Source: Marivita sp051859345
GTDB taxonomy: Bacteria; Pseudomonadota; Alphaproteobacteria; Rhodobacterales; Rhodobacteraceae
Direction of reading: 5' to 3'
Length of the DNA: 64,000 nucleotides
Assembly: GCF_051859345.1 (NCBI RefSeq)
Contig: NZ_JBHYFV010000002.1
Coordinates: 186,001 to 250,000 of the forward strand
Shown here: piece after piece, positions 21,766 to 29,835 of the stretch
Numbering within the stretch: the first letter of the stretch is position 1
Layout of the letters: each line of letters starts with the position of its first letter
Translations under genes and position numbers: made by a program
The notes under the pieces: generated by a model
What the model was told of the DNA's origin: nothing
What the model saw: only the letters and a program-made list of their open reading frames with translations
The model's database searches: none

Positions 21766-22737
21766 GTGAAACGTCTTCTTGCAGGGATCATCGTGGCCAC
21801 TTTGGCCTACAGTGGCTGGTGGTTCTACGCTGCACACGCCATGCGAACCGACGCGCAAGGCTGGTTCGAAGACCTGCGCGCACAGGGATGGCAGGCCGAC
21901 TTCTCCGACCTGACCGTGCGCGGCTTTCCGAATCGCACGGATCTGACGGTGGCCGATCCCGTTCTGATGTCGCGCGATGGGGCGGTTGGCTGGCAAGCGC
22001 CGTTTTTTCAGATCCTCGCGCTCAGCTACAAACGGGACCATGTGATCGTCGCTTGGCCCGACGCGCAAACCCTGACAATCGAGGGCACAGAGACCGCAAT
22101 CACCTCGGACGGGTTGCGCGCCAGCGTGGTGTTCGACGGGCAGGACATCTTGCGCAGCAACCTCGAAGCGCCCGTTCTGAACCTGACCCGGCCGGACATG
22201 TCGCTTGCGCTGGCCGACACCAACATTGCCTTGGAAAAGACCACGGATTCCAGCTATCGGTTTGCCCTGTCCGCTGGTTCCATCGCCACATCGTCACCGC
22301 GCGCGGCGTCGGGGATCGGCCCCGACTCACTGGCCTCTGCACGGGCCGAAAGCCTTTTGGAGTTCGACCGGCCGCTACGGCTCGACGCGCTCACGGACGC
22401 CCCGCCACGGCTCACGAGGATCGACGTGCAGAGATCGGAAATCACCTACGGCGCGGTCACGTTCAGGATCACCCTTGCCGCGACCCTGGATGCGGAGGGC
22501 GTGCCCACCGGCGACATGTCCATCACCGCAGACAACTGGCGCGAGGGGATCGACGCCGCCCGCGAAAACGGCGATCTGCCTCCGGCAGTGTCTGACGGGT
22601 TGATTGATTTGCTCACGTTGCTGTCCACATTCAATGGCACCCGCGACAGCCTTGATGTCACGCTTGGCATCAATCGCGGCACGCCTCTTCTGGGACCGCT
22701 TCCCGTTGGAACACTTCCCCCGCTGCGCTGGCACTGA
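21766..22737 (+). CDS. DUF2125 domain protein, membrane-anchored
   Basis: A 323-residue protein matching the alphaproteobacterial DUF2125 family. After an N-terminal hydrophobic segment (about 4-20, LLAGIIVATLAYSGWWF) come WFEDLRAQGWQADFSDLTVRG and RGFPNRTDLTV, the family's characteristic start. The rest is predicted beta-rich and periplasmic. Function is unknown. The GTG at 21766 follows a G-rich site. It is divergent from the ChaC-like gene (66-base gap) and upstream of the M20 deacylase. Confidence 0.88.
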   Translation: MKRLLAGIIVATLAYSGWWFYAAHAMRTDAQGWFEDLRAQGWQADFSDLTVRGFPNRTDLTVADPVLMSRDGAVGWQAPFFQILALSYKRDHVIVAWPDAQTLTIEGTETAITSDGLRASVVFDGQDILRSNLEAPVLNLTRPDMSLALADTNIALEKTTDSSYRFALSAGSIATSSPRAASGIGPDSLASARAESLLEFDRPLRLDALTDAPPRLTRIDVQRSEITYGAVTFRITLAATLDAEGVPTGDMSITADNWREGIDAARENGDLPPAVSDGLIDLLTLLSTFNGTRDSLDVTLGINRGTPLLGPLPVGTLPPLRWH

Positions 22738-22791
22738 GCCTTGCCAAGGTGACCGCTCACCGCGACACTGCCACGCAAAACGAGGTGAGTC

Positions 22792-24075
22792 ATGTCGGAC
22801 AGGCTGTTTCAACGGATAGACGATGCACGCGAAGATCTGATTGCGCTGACGCAGGAATTGATCGCCATTCCAACGCTCAATCCGCCGGGCGAAAACTATG
22901 CCGCAATCTGCGACCTGCTGGATGCGCGCCTGACCCAGTCGGGTTTCGAAACCACCTGGGTCCGCGCTGAAGGTGCCCCCGGCGACAGCGACCGCTACCC
23001 GCGCTGGAACATTGTGGCCCGCCATAAAGGCCCCCGCCCCGGCCCCTGCGTGCATTTCAACTCGCACACCGACGTGGTCGAAATTGGCCACGGCTGGACC
23101 CGCGATCCGTTCAATGCGCCTGTCGAAGGCGACAAGATCTACGGACGGGGCGCCTGCGACATGAAGGGTGGTCTTGCCGCGTCGATCATCGCCGCCGAAG
23201 CTTTCATCGCCCACCACCCGGACTATGCTGGCTCCATCGAAATCAGCGGCACGGCGGACGAGGAATCCGGAGGGTATGGCGGCGTGGCATACCTTGCCGA
23301 AAAGGGCTGGTTCGCGCCCGAGCGCGTGCAGCATGTGATCATTCCGGAGCCGCTCAACAAGGACCGCATCTGCCTTGGCCATCGTGGCGGCTGGTGGGCC
23401 GAGATCGAAACCAAGGGTGAAATCGCCCATGGCTCCATGCCCTTCCTCGGCGACTGCGCGGTGCGCCACATGGGGGCTGTGCTCCATGCTTTCGAAGAAA
23501 CGCTCTTCCCCGCGATGGCGTCACGCTGGACCGAGATGCCCGTGGTTCCCGAAGGGGCGCGGCAATCCACGATGAACATCAACTCGGTGCATGGCGGCCA
23601 GCACGAACAGGCCAGCGACTATACTGGCCTGCCCGCCCATTGCGTGCCCGACAGTTGCCGCATCGTCATCGACCGCCGGTTTCTGATGGAAGAACCGATC
23701 GAGGCGGTGCGGCAAGAGGTGATCGACCTGCTTGATGACCTCAAGGCGCGTCGCACAAATTTTGACTACGAGATCCGCGAGATCAATCGCGTGATCCCGT
23801 CGATGACCGACAAAACCGCGCCCATCGTGACCACGGTTCACGACGCCATCCGAGACGTGCTGGGGCTGGATCCGACCTATGTCGCGTCGCCCGGCAGCTA
23901 TGATCAGAAACATATCGACCGGATCGGCAAGCTGAAGAACTGCATCGCCTATGGCCCCGGCGTTCTGGAACTGGCGCACAAACCGGATGAATGGATCGGC
24001 ATCACCGACATGCTTGACAGCGCCAAAGTCATGGGCCGCGCGCTTGAAACCCTTCTGGTGCCATCTCGCAGCTGA
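22792..24075 (+). CDS. M20-family deacylase/peptidase (ArgE/DapE type)
   Basis: A 427-residue zinc-dependent hydrolase of the ArgE/DapE/M20 group. The metal and catalytic set is visible: His92 in NSHTD, Asp123 in GACDMKGG, the Glu pair in ADEESGG (about 157-158), Glu186 in IIPEPLN and the late DQKH. Family members deacylate N-acyl amino acids or cut small peptides. The substrate cannot be named; it is not clearly ArgE (argJ is present in the window, so acetyl recycling is already served) or DapE. A peptide-type ABC binding protein follows 63 bases downstream, suggesting uptake and hydrolysis of one substrate class. Confidence 0.9.
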   Translation: MSDRLFQRIDDAREDLIALTQELIAIPTLNPPGENYAAICDLLDARLTQSGFETTWVRAEGAPGDSDRYPRWNIVARHKGPRPGPCVHFNSHTDVVEIGHGWTRDPFNAPVEGDKIYGRGACDMKGGLAASIIAAEAFIAHHPDYAGSIEISGTADEESGGYGGVAYLAEKGWFAPERVQHVIIPEPLNKDRICLGHRGGWWAEIETKGEIAHGSMPFLGDCAVRHMGAVLHAFEETLFPAMASRWTEMPVVPEGARQSTMNINSVHGGQHEQASDYTGLPAHCVPDSCRIVIDRRFLMEEPIEAVRQEVIDLLDDLKARRTNFDYEIREINRVIPSMTDKTAPIVTTVHDAIRDVLGLDPTYVASPGSYDQKHIDRIGKLKNCIAYGPGVLELAHKPDEWIGITDMLDSAKVMGRALETLLVPSRS

Positions 24076-24138
24076 AAGCAGAGGCTTGATCACAGCGTGA
24101 TTTGACGTGACACTCACGGCAACAACTGGAGGGACACC

Positions 24139-25614
24139 ATGACCACTCATTTCCTTCGCGGGGCCGCTCTGGCCTCGCTGCTGACAACGCCTGCGCTTGC
24201 GCAGCAAACCGATCTGACCATCGCACTGCAACTCGAACCGCCGCATCTTGATCCGACCAGCGCCGCTGCCGGTGCCATCGATTCGGTGCTTTATTCCAAC
24301 GTGTTCGAGGGACTGACCCGATTCATGTCGGACGGTTCGGTTGTGGAGGGGCTCGCCGAAAGCTGGGAGATCAGCGATGACGGCACCACCTACACCTTTA
24401 CCCTGCGCGACGGCGTGACCTTCCACGATGGCACCACGATGGACGCCGAAGATGTCAAGTTCACCCTTGATCGCGCCCGTGCGGATGACAGCGTCAACGC
24501 GCAAAAGGCCCTGTTCGAGGGCATTTCCGAGGTCACTGTTGTCGATCCAAGCACCGTGGAGGTGAACCTGTCCGCCCCCGATGGCAACTTCCTGTTCAAC
24601 ATGGCATGGGGCGATGCTGTGATCGTTGCCCCCGAAAGTATCGAGGGTATCAAGCAGTCGCCCATCGGCACCGGCCCCTTCACGTTCGAGGAATGGGTAC
24701 AGGGCGACCGGATCGAATTGGCCCGCAACCCGGACTATTGGGGCGACGCCCCGGCGCTCGAAGCCGCGACGTTCAAGTTCATCTCCGACCCCACCGCCGC
24801 CTTCGCCGCGATGATGGCTCAGGACATCGACGCCTTTGCAGGTTTCCCGGCGCCCGAAAACCTGCCGCAGTTCGAAGCCGACCCGCGCTTTCAGGTTCTT
24901 GTCGGATCGACCGAGGGAGAAACCATCCTCGCGATGAACAACAAACTCCCGCCCTTCGACAACGTGACCGTCCGCCAAGCTGTGTCCCACGCCATTGACC
25001 GCCAGGCAATCGTCGACGGCGCGATGTTTGGCCTTGGCACACCGATTGGCACGCATTTCGCACCGCACAATCCGGATTATGTCGATCTGACTGCGCGGTC
25101 CAACTACGACCCCGAGAAATCAAAGACGCTTCTGGCCGAAGCGGGCCTGCCGGACGGTTTCACCACAACGCTCAAACTGCCGCCCCCCTCCTATGCCCGC
25201 CGCGGCGGCGAGATCATCGCCTCGCAACTGCGCGCTGTCGGCATCCAGACGGAAATCACCAACCTCGAATGGGCGCAATGGCTCGAAGAAGTGTTCAGAG
25301 GCAAGGATTTCGGACTGACGATCATCAGCCACACAGAACCTTTTGATATCGGTATCTATGCGCGGCCAGATTACTATTTCCAGTATGACAACGCGGCCTT
25401 TCAGGACTTGATGACAACCCTTGGAAGCACAAGTGATCCAGCCACGCGGTCCGACCTGATTGCGCAGGCACAGACCATGATCGCGGATGATTACGTCAAT
25501 GGCTACCTGTTCCAGCTGGCCTTTCCGACCGTGGCGGATGCACGGCTCCAGGGCCTGTGGCAAAATGCGCCGACGCAGGCGACCGACCTCACCGGCGTCA
25601 GCTGGTCAGAATAG
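24139..25614 (+). CDS. ABC transporter substrate-binding protein, family 5
   Basis: A 491-residue periplasmic binding protein of the DppA/OppA/NikA class. A signal peptide (about 1-21, ending ALAQQ) is followed by LEPPHLDPTSAAAGA, ESWEISDDGTTYTFTLRDGV and FHDGTTMDAEDVKFTLDRA, hallmarks of SBP_bac_5. Ligand could be peptides or another compound. No permease or ATPase genes follow; the gene ends at a hairpin repeat and then a regulator. Its transporter partner must lie elsewhere or be shared. ATG 24139 has GGAGGGA upstream. Confidence 0.95.
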   Translation: MTTHFLRGAALASLLTTPALAQQTDLTIALQLEPPHLDPTSAAAGAIDSVLYSNVFEGLTRFMSDGSVVEGLAESWEISDDGTTYTFTLRDGVTFHDGTTMDAEDVKFTLDRARADDSVNAQKALFEGISEVTVVDPSTVEVNLSAPDGNFLFNMAWGDAVIVAPESIEGIKQSPIGTGPFTFEEWVQGDRIELARNPDYWGDAPALEAATFKFISDPTAAFAAMMAQDIDAFAGFPAPENLPQFEADPRFQVLVGSTEGETILAMNNKLPPFDNVTVRQAVSHAIDRQAIVDGAMFGLGTPIGTHFAPHNPDYVDLTARSNYDPEKSKTLLAEAGLPDGFTTTLKLPPPSYARRGGEIIASQLRAVGIQTEITNLEWAQWLEEVFRGKDFGLTIISHTEPFDIGIYARPDYYFQYDNAAFQDLMTTLGSTSDPATRSDLIAQAQTMIADDYVNGYLFQLAFPTVADARLQGLWQNAPTQATDLTGVSWSE

Positions 25615-25623
25615 GGCGGGCAC

Positions 25624-25696
25624 GCAGCTTCGAAACTGCTTGAAAAGCGATTTTCGAAAATCGCGGCCAAGGATTTTCCAAAGTCCTTGGCCCCTT
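25624..25696. repeat. Paired-hairpin repeat, copy 3 with extra hairpin
   Basis: The main pair is GCGATTTT/AAAATCGC (25647-25664, 8 bp) immediately followed by arms GGCCAAGGATTTT and AAAGTCCTTGGCC (25665-25692, 13 bp, one G-T pair), then CCCTTT. An extra imperfect hairpin, GCAGCTTCGAAACTGC (25624-25639), precedes it. The centres read TTCGAA, TTCGAA and TTCCAA, like the TTCCAA and TTCTAA centres of the other copies. It stands just 3' of the substrate-binding protein gene and about 45 bases before the MocR start. It could terminate or stabilise the upstream transcript. Confidence 0.75.
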
Positions 25697-25741
25697 TAAG
25701 ACCAGATTGCCAACGCCATAAGTCCAATCTAGGCTGGGCAC

Positions 25742-27214
25742 ATGGCAATCCCGGTCGAAACCTTCTTTCTCAAGCCCGACACCAGAGGCACGCTGCAATC
25801 ACGAATCCAGCAGATGGTCGCCGAAGGCATCCTCTCCGGCCGGTTTCGCCGCGGCGAGAAGCTGCCCTCAAGCCGAAAGCTCGCACAACATCTGGGCGTC
25901 AGTCGGATCACCGTCACGCTGGCCTATACGGAACTCCTTGCCAACGATTACCTCTCCTCCAAAGGCCGCTCCGGCTACTTTGTTTCGGAAGACGCGCCAG
26001 AGCCGCCACGCTTTAACAACACTGCCCGCTCTGAAGATGGCGTAGACTGGGCGCGCGCGCTGGGTCAGAAATTCACCGGCGGCGCGACACCTGTCAAACC
26101 ACAGGACTGGGCGCAGTATCGCTATCCGTTTCTTTATGGGCAGACCGATCCGCAACTGTTCGACCACGCCAATTGGCGGCTCTGCGCATTGCAGGCTCTG
26201 GGTGCCAAGGATTTCGCTGCGCTGACCCGCGATTATTACGACCAGGACGATCCGCAACTCGTCGAATTCATCCTGCGCCACACCCTGCCCCGGCGCGGCA
26301 TCAGCGCCACCCCGGACGAAGTTCTCATCACCATGGGCGCGCAGAACGCGCTTTGGATGACGTCGCAAGTTCTGCTGACACAACGTCGGCGCGCGGTGAT
26401 CGAAAACCCCTGCTACCCGGCGTTGCGGGATATCCTCACACAGTCACGCTGTCATCTGAGCGCCGTGGATGTGGACGAAGACGGCTTGCCCCCGGACAAG
26501 ATCGCCGAAAAGACCGATGTGATCTTCACCACACCCAGCCATCAATGCCCCACGTCCTACACCATGCCCCTGTCCCGGCGACAGGCGCTGCTTGAGCGTG
26601 CGCGCGCGCTTGATGCGCTGATCGTCGAGGATGATTACGAATTCGAGATGGCCTATCTCAAATCCCCGATGCCCGCGCTCAAGAGCCTTGATGCCGATGG
26701 GCGGGTGATCTACGTCGGCAGCTTTTCCAAATCGCTTTTTCCCGGTTTGCGCCTTGGCTACCTTGTCGGGTCGGCCCCGTTCATTCGCGAGGCCCGTGCG
26801 CTTCGGGCGTCGATGCTGCGCCATCCTCCGGGTCTGACGCAGCGGACGACTGCCTATTTCCTGAGCCTTGGTCATTATGACAGCCTGATCCGCCGCACCG
26901 GCAAGGCGCTTAACGATCGTCGCGTGATCATGGAACATGCGATCCGCAAACACGGGCTGACCATTGCCGGGAAAGGCACCTATGGCGGGTCCAGCTTCTG
27001 GATGCGGGCGCCGGATCATGTGGATTGCGAGGACTTGGCGAAGAGCCTGAGCACCGCTGGCGTGCTGATCGAGCCAGGTACGCCGTTCTTCGCCGGGGAA
27101 GACCCGCCGCGCAATTATTACCGGCTGGCTTACAGCTCGATCGCGCAGGCGCGCATCGACCCCGGCGTCGCCGAGATTTCCAAAGCCATCGACGCCACGC
27201 CCGTTATTACATAG
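25742..27214 (+). CDS. MocR/PdxR-type GntR regulator with aminotransferase domain
   Basis: A 490-residue fusion of a GntR winged-helix DNA-binding domain (about 12-80; RFRRGEKLPSSRKLAQHLGV) with a fold-type I PLP aminotransferase-like domain (about 110-480). The PLP Lys is in SFSKSLFPGLRLGY (about residue 330) and the upstream IVEDDYEFE holds the PLP-pyridine Asp. Family members use PLP or amino compounds as effectors (PdxR, TauR, GabR). Its target may be the adjacent M20/substrate-binding-protein genes upstream or the convergent FAD oxidoreductase; this is inferred only from position. It overlaps the oxidoreductase 3' end by 8 bases. Confidence 0.93.
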   Translation: MAIPVETFFLKPDTRGTLQSRIQQMVAEGILSGRFRRGEKLPSSRKLAQHLGVSRITVTLAYTELLANDYLSSKGRSGYFVSEDAPEPPRFNNTARSEDGVDWARALGQKFTGGATPVKPQDWAQYRYPFLYGQTDPQLFDHANWRLCALQALGAKDFAALTRDYYDQDDPQLVEFILRHTLPRRGISATPDEVLITMGAQNALWMTSQVLLTQRRRAVIENPCYPALRDILTQSRCHLSAVDVDEDGLPPDKIAEKTDVIFTTPSHQCPTSYTMPLSRRQALLERARALDALIVEDDYEFEMAYLKSPMPALKSLDADGRVIYVGSFSKSLFPGLRLGYLVGSAPFIREARALRASMLRHPPGLTQRTTAYFLSLGHYDSLIRRTGKALNDRRVIMEHAIRKHGLTIAGKGTYGGSSFWMRAPDHVDCEDLAKSLSTAGVLIEPGTPFFAGEDPPRNYYRLAYSSIAQARIDPGVAEISKAIDATPVIT

Positions 27215-28247
27215 AGGCTTCGACGCGAAATCCGTCAGGTATGGTATCCCGTCCTTCCAGCACCAGATCGGCCATCACCTCGGCCACCTTGGGGGCCATG
27301 CCGAAGCCAATCTTGAATCCGCCATTGGCGATGAAATGCCCATCGCGGCCCGGCCATGCGCCCAGCATCGGCGCGCGGGATCGCGCGCGTGGCCGCACAC
27401 CCGCCCAGCGGTCCACGACCGGCGCATCTGCAAGCAGCGGCATTGCTGCAATCGCGCGTGCGATCAGGTCATCGCATTGCGCGTCCAGACCGTCCGGCGT
27501 GTCGAACTCCCGTTCGCTGGTCGATCCAATGGCGACCGTCCCGTTGGCATGGGGGATGATGTGCAAGCCATCCACAAACACTTGCGGAACTGGCCCAGCG
27601 TCATAGGCCAAGGCAGCCGACTGGCCCTTGATCCCGGCCCCCACGGGTTTGGCGAACACCTCCGAAAGCTCCAGCAACCCCTGCCATCCGGTCGCCCAGA
27701 TCACAGCGCCCCGGTCCGGAGCCTCGGGCACCACGTCAACGCCCTTTGCCCGCAAAGCCGCGACCAAGGCGGCACAGGCCTGACGCGGATGCATCCGGGC
27801 TGTCAACGTGTCGCGGATCAGGTGACCGCTGGGCGAAACCGGCGCGAAATCCCCAGCCTCTTCGGCGCGGATCACCTCCCAAACGGCGCGCCCCTGCCAG
27901 AGATCGAGCGCGCCTTGGGTCCGCGCCCGCGCGAGTTCAAGCGCGTGATCGTCGCCAATCGGCTGCAACCGCCCGGTGCGCCCATAGCCCGGATCAACGC
28001 CTCCTTCCGCCTGTACTTCAGCCCAGAAGGCCTGGGCCATCAGCAGGCTGTCGAGTTGAAACGCCTTCTTGTCGTTCCAGTTTTCGGGCACATGCGGGGC
28101 CAGCGCGCCGACCAATCCGCCGCTCGATCCCGACCCTGCGCCATAGGGGTCGACCACCTGCACCGATGCGCCGCGCCGCGTCAGAGCCCACGCGATGCTC
28201 AGGCCAAAGATCCCGGCTCCGCGCACAGTGATTTCGGGCATTGCCAT
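27207..28247 (-). CDS. FAD-dependent oxidoreductase (DAO family; possible MnmC2)
   Basis: A 346-residue flavoprotein of the D-amino-acid-oxidase-like family. GAGIFGLSIAWAL (residues 10-22) is the FAD-binding glycine loop, GSGSSGGLVGALAPHVPEN resembles the G-x-S-G-x-x-x-G-A-L-x-P segment of MnmC's oxidase half, and GGFKIGFGMAPKVAEVMADL closes the fold. It lies head-to-head with mnmD, the methyltransferase half of MnmC, with only 47 bases between. I infer it may oxidise cmnm5U to nm5U at tRNA position 34, but an amino-acid oxidase is equally possible. ATG 28247 has AGGAG at good spacing. Confidence 0.85.
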   Translation of the reverse strand: MAMPEITVRGAGIFGLSIAWALTRRGASVQVVDPYGAGSGSSGGLVGALAPHVPENWNDKKAFQLDSLLMAQAFWAEVQAEGGVDPGYGRTGRLQPIGDDHALELARARTQGALDLWQGRAVWEVIRAEEAGDFAPVSPSGHLIRDTLTARMHPRQACAALVAALRAKGVDVVPEAPDRGAVIWATGWQGLLELSEVFAKPVGAGIKGQSAALAYDAGPVPQVFVDGLHIIPHANGTVAIGSTSEREFDTPDGLDAQCDDLIARAIAAMPLLADAPVVDRWAGVRPRARSRAPMLGAWPGRDGHFIANGGFKIGFGMAPKVAEVMADLVLEGRDTIPDGFRVEASM

Positions 28248-28294
28248 TCCGCCTACTCCTCGCCAAGGTCGCGCCGTCGCTAAGGTATGTCATC

Positions 28295-28972
28295 ATGAAA
28301 CTCCAGACGGAACCGCTCGACTGGCGCGATGGGGATGTCCCTGTCTCTCGCCGGTTCGACGATCCCTATTTTTCGCTCGACAACGGGCTGGCCGAGACAC
28401 GGCACGTGTTCCTGACGGGCAACGATCTGCCCACACGGTTCCGTGACGGGTTCCATATCGCCGAACTGGGCTTCGGCACGGGCCTGAACCTCCTGGCGAC
28501 GCTCGACCTCTGGCGGTCCAGCGGCCAGACAGGTACGCTGCATTTCACCAGTTTCGAAGCGTTCCCGATGAATGCCGACGATATGATCCGCGCGCAGCAG
28601 GCCTTCCCAGAGCTCAAACCCATTGCCGACGAGCTTGCTCCGTTCTGGGCTGACCATGCGCGCAACATCACCCTGCCCGACCTGAAGTTCACACTGGTCG
28701 ACGGCGATGCCCGCGACACCCTGCACAGCATGACCCAACCCGCAGATGCGTGGTTCCTCGACGGGTTTTCCCCCGCCAAGAACCCCGAACTTTGGCAACC
28801 CGATCTGCTGGCTCTCGTGGCACAGAAAACCGCCCCAGACGGCACAGCAGCCACCTATAGCGCTGCGGGTCACGTCCGCCGCGCACTGGATGCGGCGGGT
28901 CTGATCACCACGCGCATTCCCGGCTTCGGCCGCAAACGCCACATGACCATCGCGCGGAAAGCCGACACATGA
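28295..28972 (+). CDS. mnmD: tRNA (5-methylaminomethyl-2-thiouridine) methyltransferase
   Basis: A 225-residue stand-alone version of the MnmC1/MnmD methyltransferase that makes the last methyl transfer in mnm5s2U34 synthesis. The start has SRRFDDPYFSLDNGLAETRH; the SAM loop is ELGFGTGLNLLATL (about 57-70); DAWFLDGFSPAKNPELW is highly typical of MnmC; GFGRKRHMTIA ends the domain. In E. coli this is fused to the oxidase domain; here it is separate and divergent from it. ATG 28295 follows AAGG. The stop overlaps the next gene as ATGA. Confidence 0.94.
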   Translation: MKLQTEPLDWRDGDVPVSRRFDDPYFSLDNGLAETRHVFLTGNDLPTRFRDGFHIAELGFGTGLNLLATLDLWRSSGQTGTLHFTSFEAFPMNADDMIRAQQAFPELKPIADELAPFWADHARNITLPDLKFTLVDGDARDTLHSMTQPADAWFLDGFSPAKNPELWQPDLLALVAQKTAPDGTAATYSAAGHVRRALDAAGLITTRIPGFGRKRHMTIARKADT

Positions 28973-29835
28973 GTGAGACCAACAACCGCCTCGGCGTCTG
29001 GCTGATGGTCGCGACCACCTTTGTCTTTGCCATGCAGGACGGCCTGTCACAGCATCTGGCCAGCGAATACAACGTGCTGATGGTCGTGATGATCCGCTAC
29101 TGGTTCTTCGCCGCCTTCGTGATGTTCGTCGCCAGTCGCCGCGCGGGGGGACTGCGCGCTGCTGCCGCGACAACCCAACCCTGGTTGCAAGGCTTTCGGG
29201 GGCTGCTGTTGGCCGCCGAGATCTGCGTGATGGTGCTTGGCTTCACCTATCTGGGTCTCGTGGAAAGCCACGCGATCTTTGCTTGCTATCCCCTGTTGAT
29301 CGCGGCCCTGTCCGGCCCGATCCTTGGCGAACAGGTGGGCTGGCGGCGCTGGACAGCGATCGGTGTCGGTTTCATTGGTATCCTGATCATCCTGCAACCC
29401 GGCTTCGGCGTGTTTTCTCCGCTTGCGATCATTCCGGCCATCTCCGCCTTCATGTTTGCACTCTACGGATTGCTCACCCGCTACGCCGCACGCAAAGACA
29501 GCGCCGCCACCAGTTTCTTCTGGACCGGAACAGTCGGCGCAGTGTTCATGACGCTCATTGGCCTTTGGTTCTGGGAACCCATGACATCGCTGGATTGGGT
29601 CTTGATGGCGATGCTTTGCGTGACGGGTGCAACCGGGCATTACCTGCTGATCAAATGCTACGATGTGGCCGAAGCCAGCGCGGTGCAGCCCTTTGCCTAT
29701 CTGCAACTGCCCTTCGCGGCGAGCCTTGGTATCCTCGTGTTCGGAGAGGCGATCCGTCCAAATGTCGTCTTCGGTGCAAGCCTGATTGTGGGCGCGGGTC
29801 TATTCACCCTCTGGCGTCAGCGGCAGAAGCGTTGA
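28969..29835 (+). CDS. EamA/DMT-family permease
   Basis: A 288-residue inner-membrane protein with about ten hydrophobic helices in two EamA repeats. Typical elements are FVFAMQDGLSQHLA at the start of repeat 1, GLVESHAIFACYPLL, and FAYLQLPFAASLGILVFGEA near the end of repeat 2. DMT members export or import metabolites; the substrate is unknown. It is translationally coupled to mnmD (ATG 28969 inside the mnmD stop) and its 3' end overlaps the convergent transglycosylase gene by 36 bases. Confidence 0.93.
   Translation: MSETNNRLGVWLMVATTFVFAMQDGLSQHLASEYNVLMVVMIRYWFFAAFVMFVASRRAGGLRAAAATTQPWLQGFRGLLLAAEICVMVLGFTYLGLVESHAIFACYPLLIAALSGPILGEQVGWRRWTAIGVGFIGILIILQPGFGVFSPLAIIPAISAFMFALYGLLTRYAARKDSAATSFFWTGTVGAVFMTLIGLWFWEPMTSLDWVLMAMLCVTGATGHYLLIKCYDVAEASAVQPFAYLQLPFAASLGILVFGEAIRPNVVFGASLIVGAGLFTLWRQRQKR

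Noticed and set aside
23521..25068. A 515-residue minus-strand frame opposite the M20 deacylase and the binding protein
   Set aside because: Runs across two clear genes and their gap; no motif of its own.
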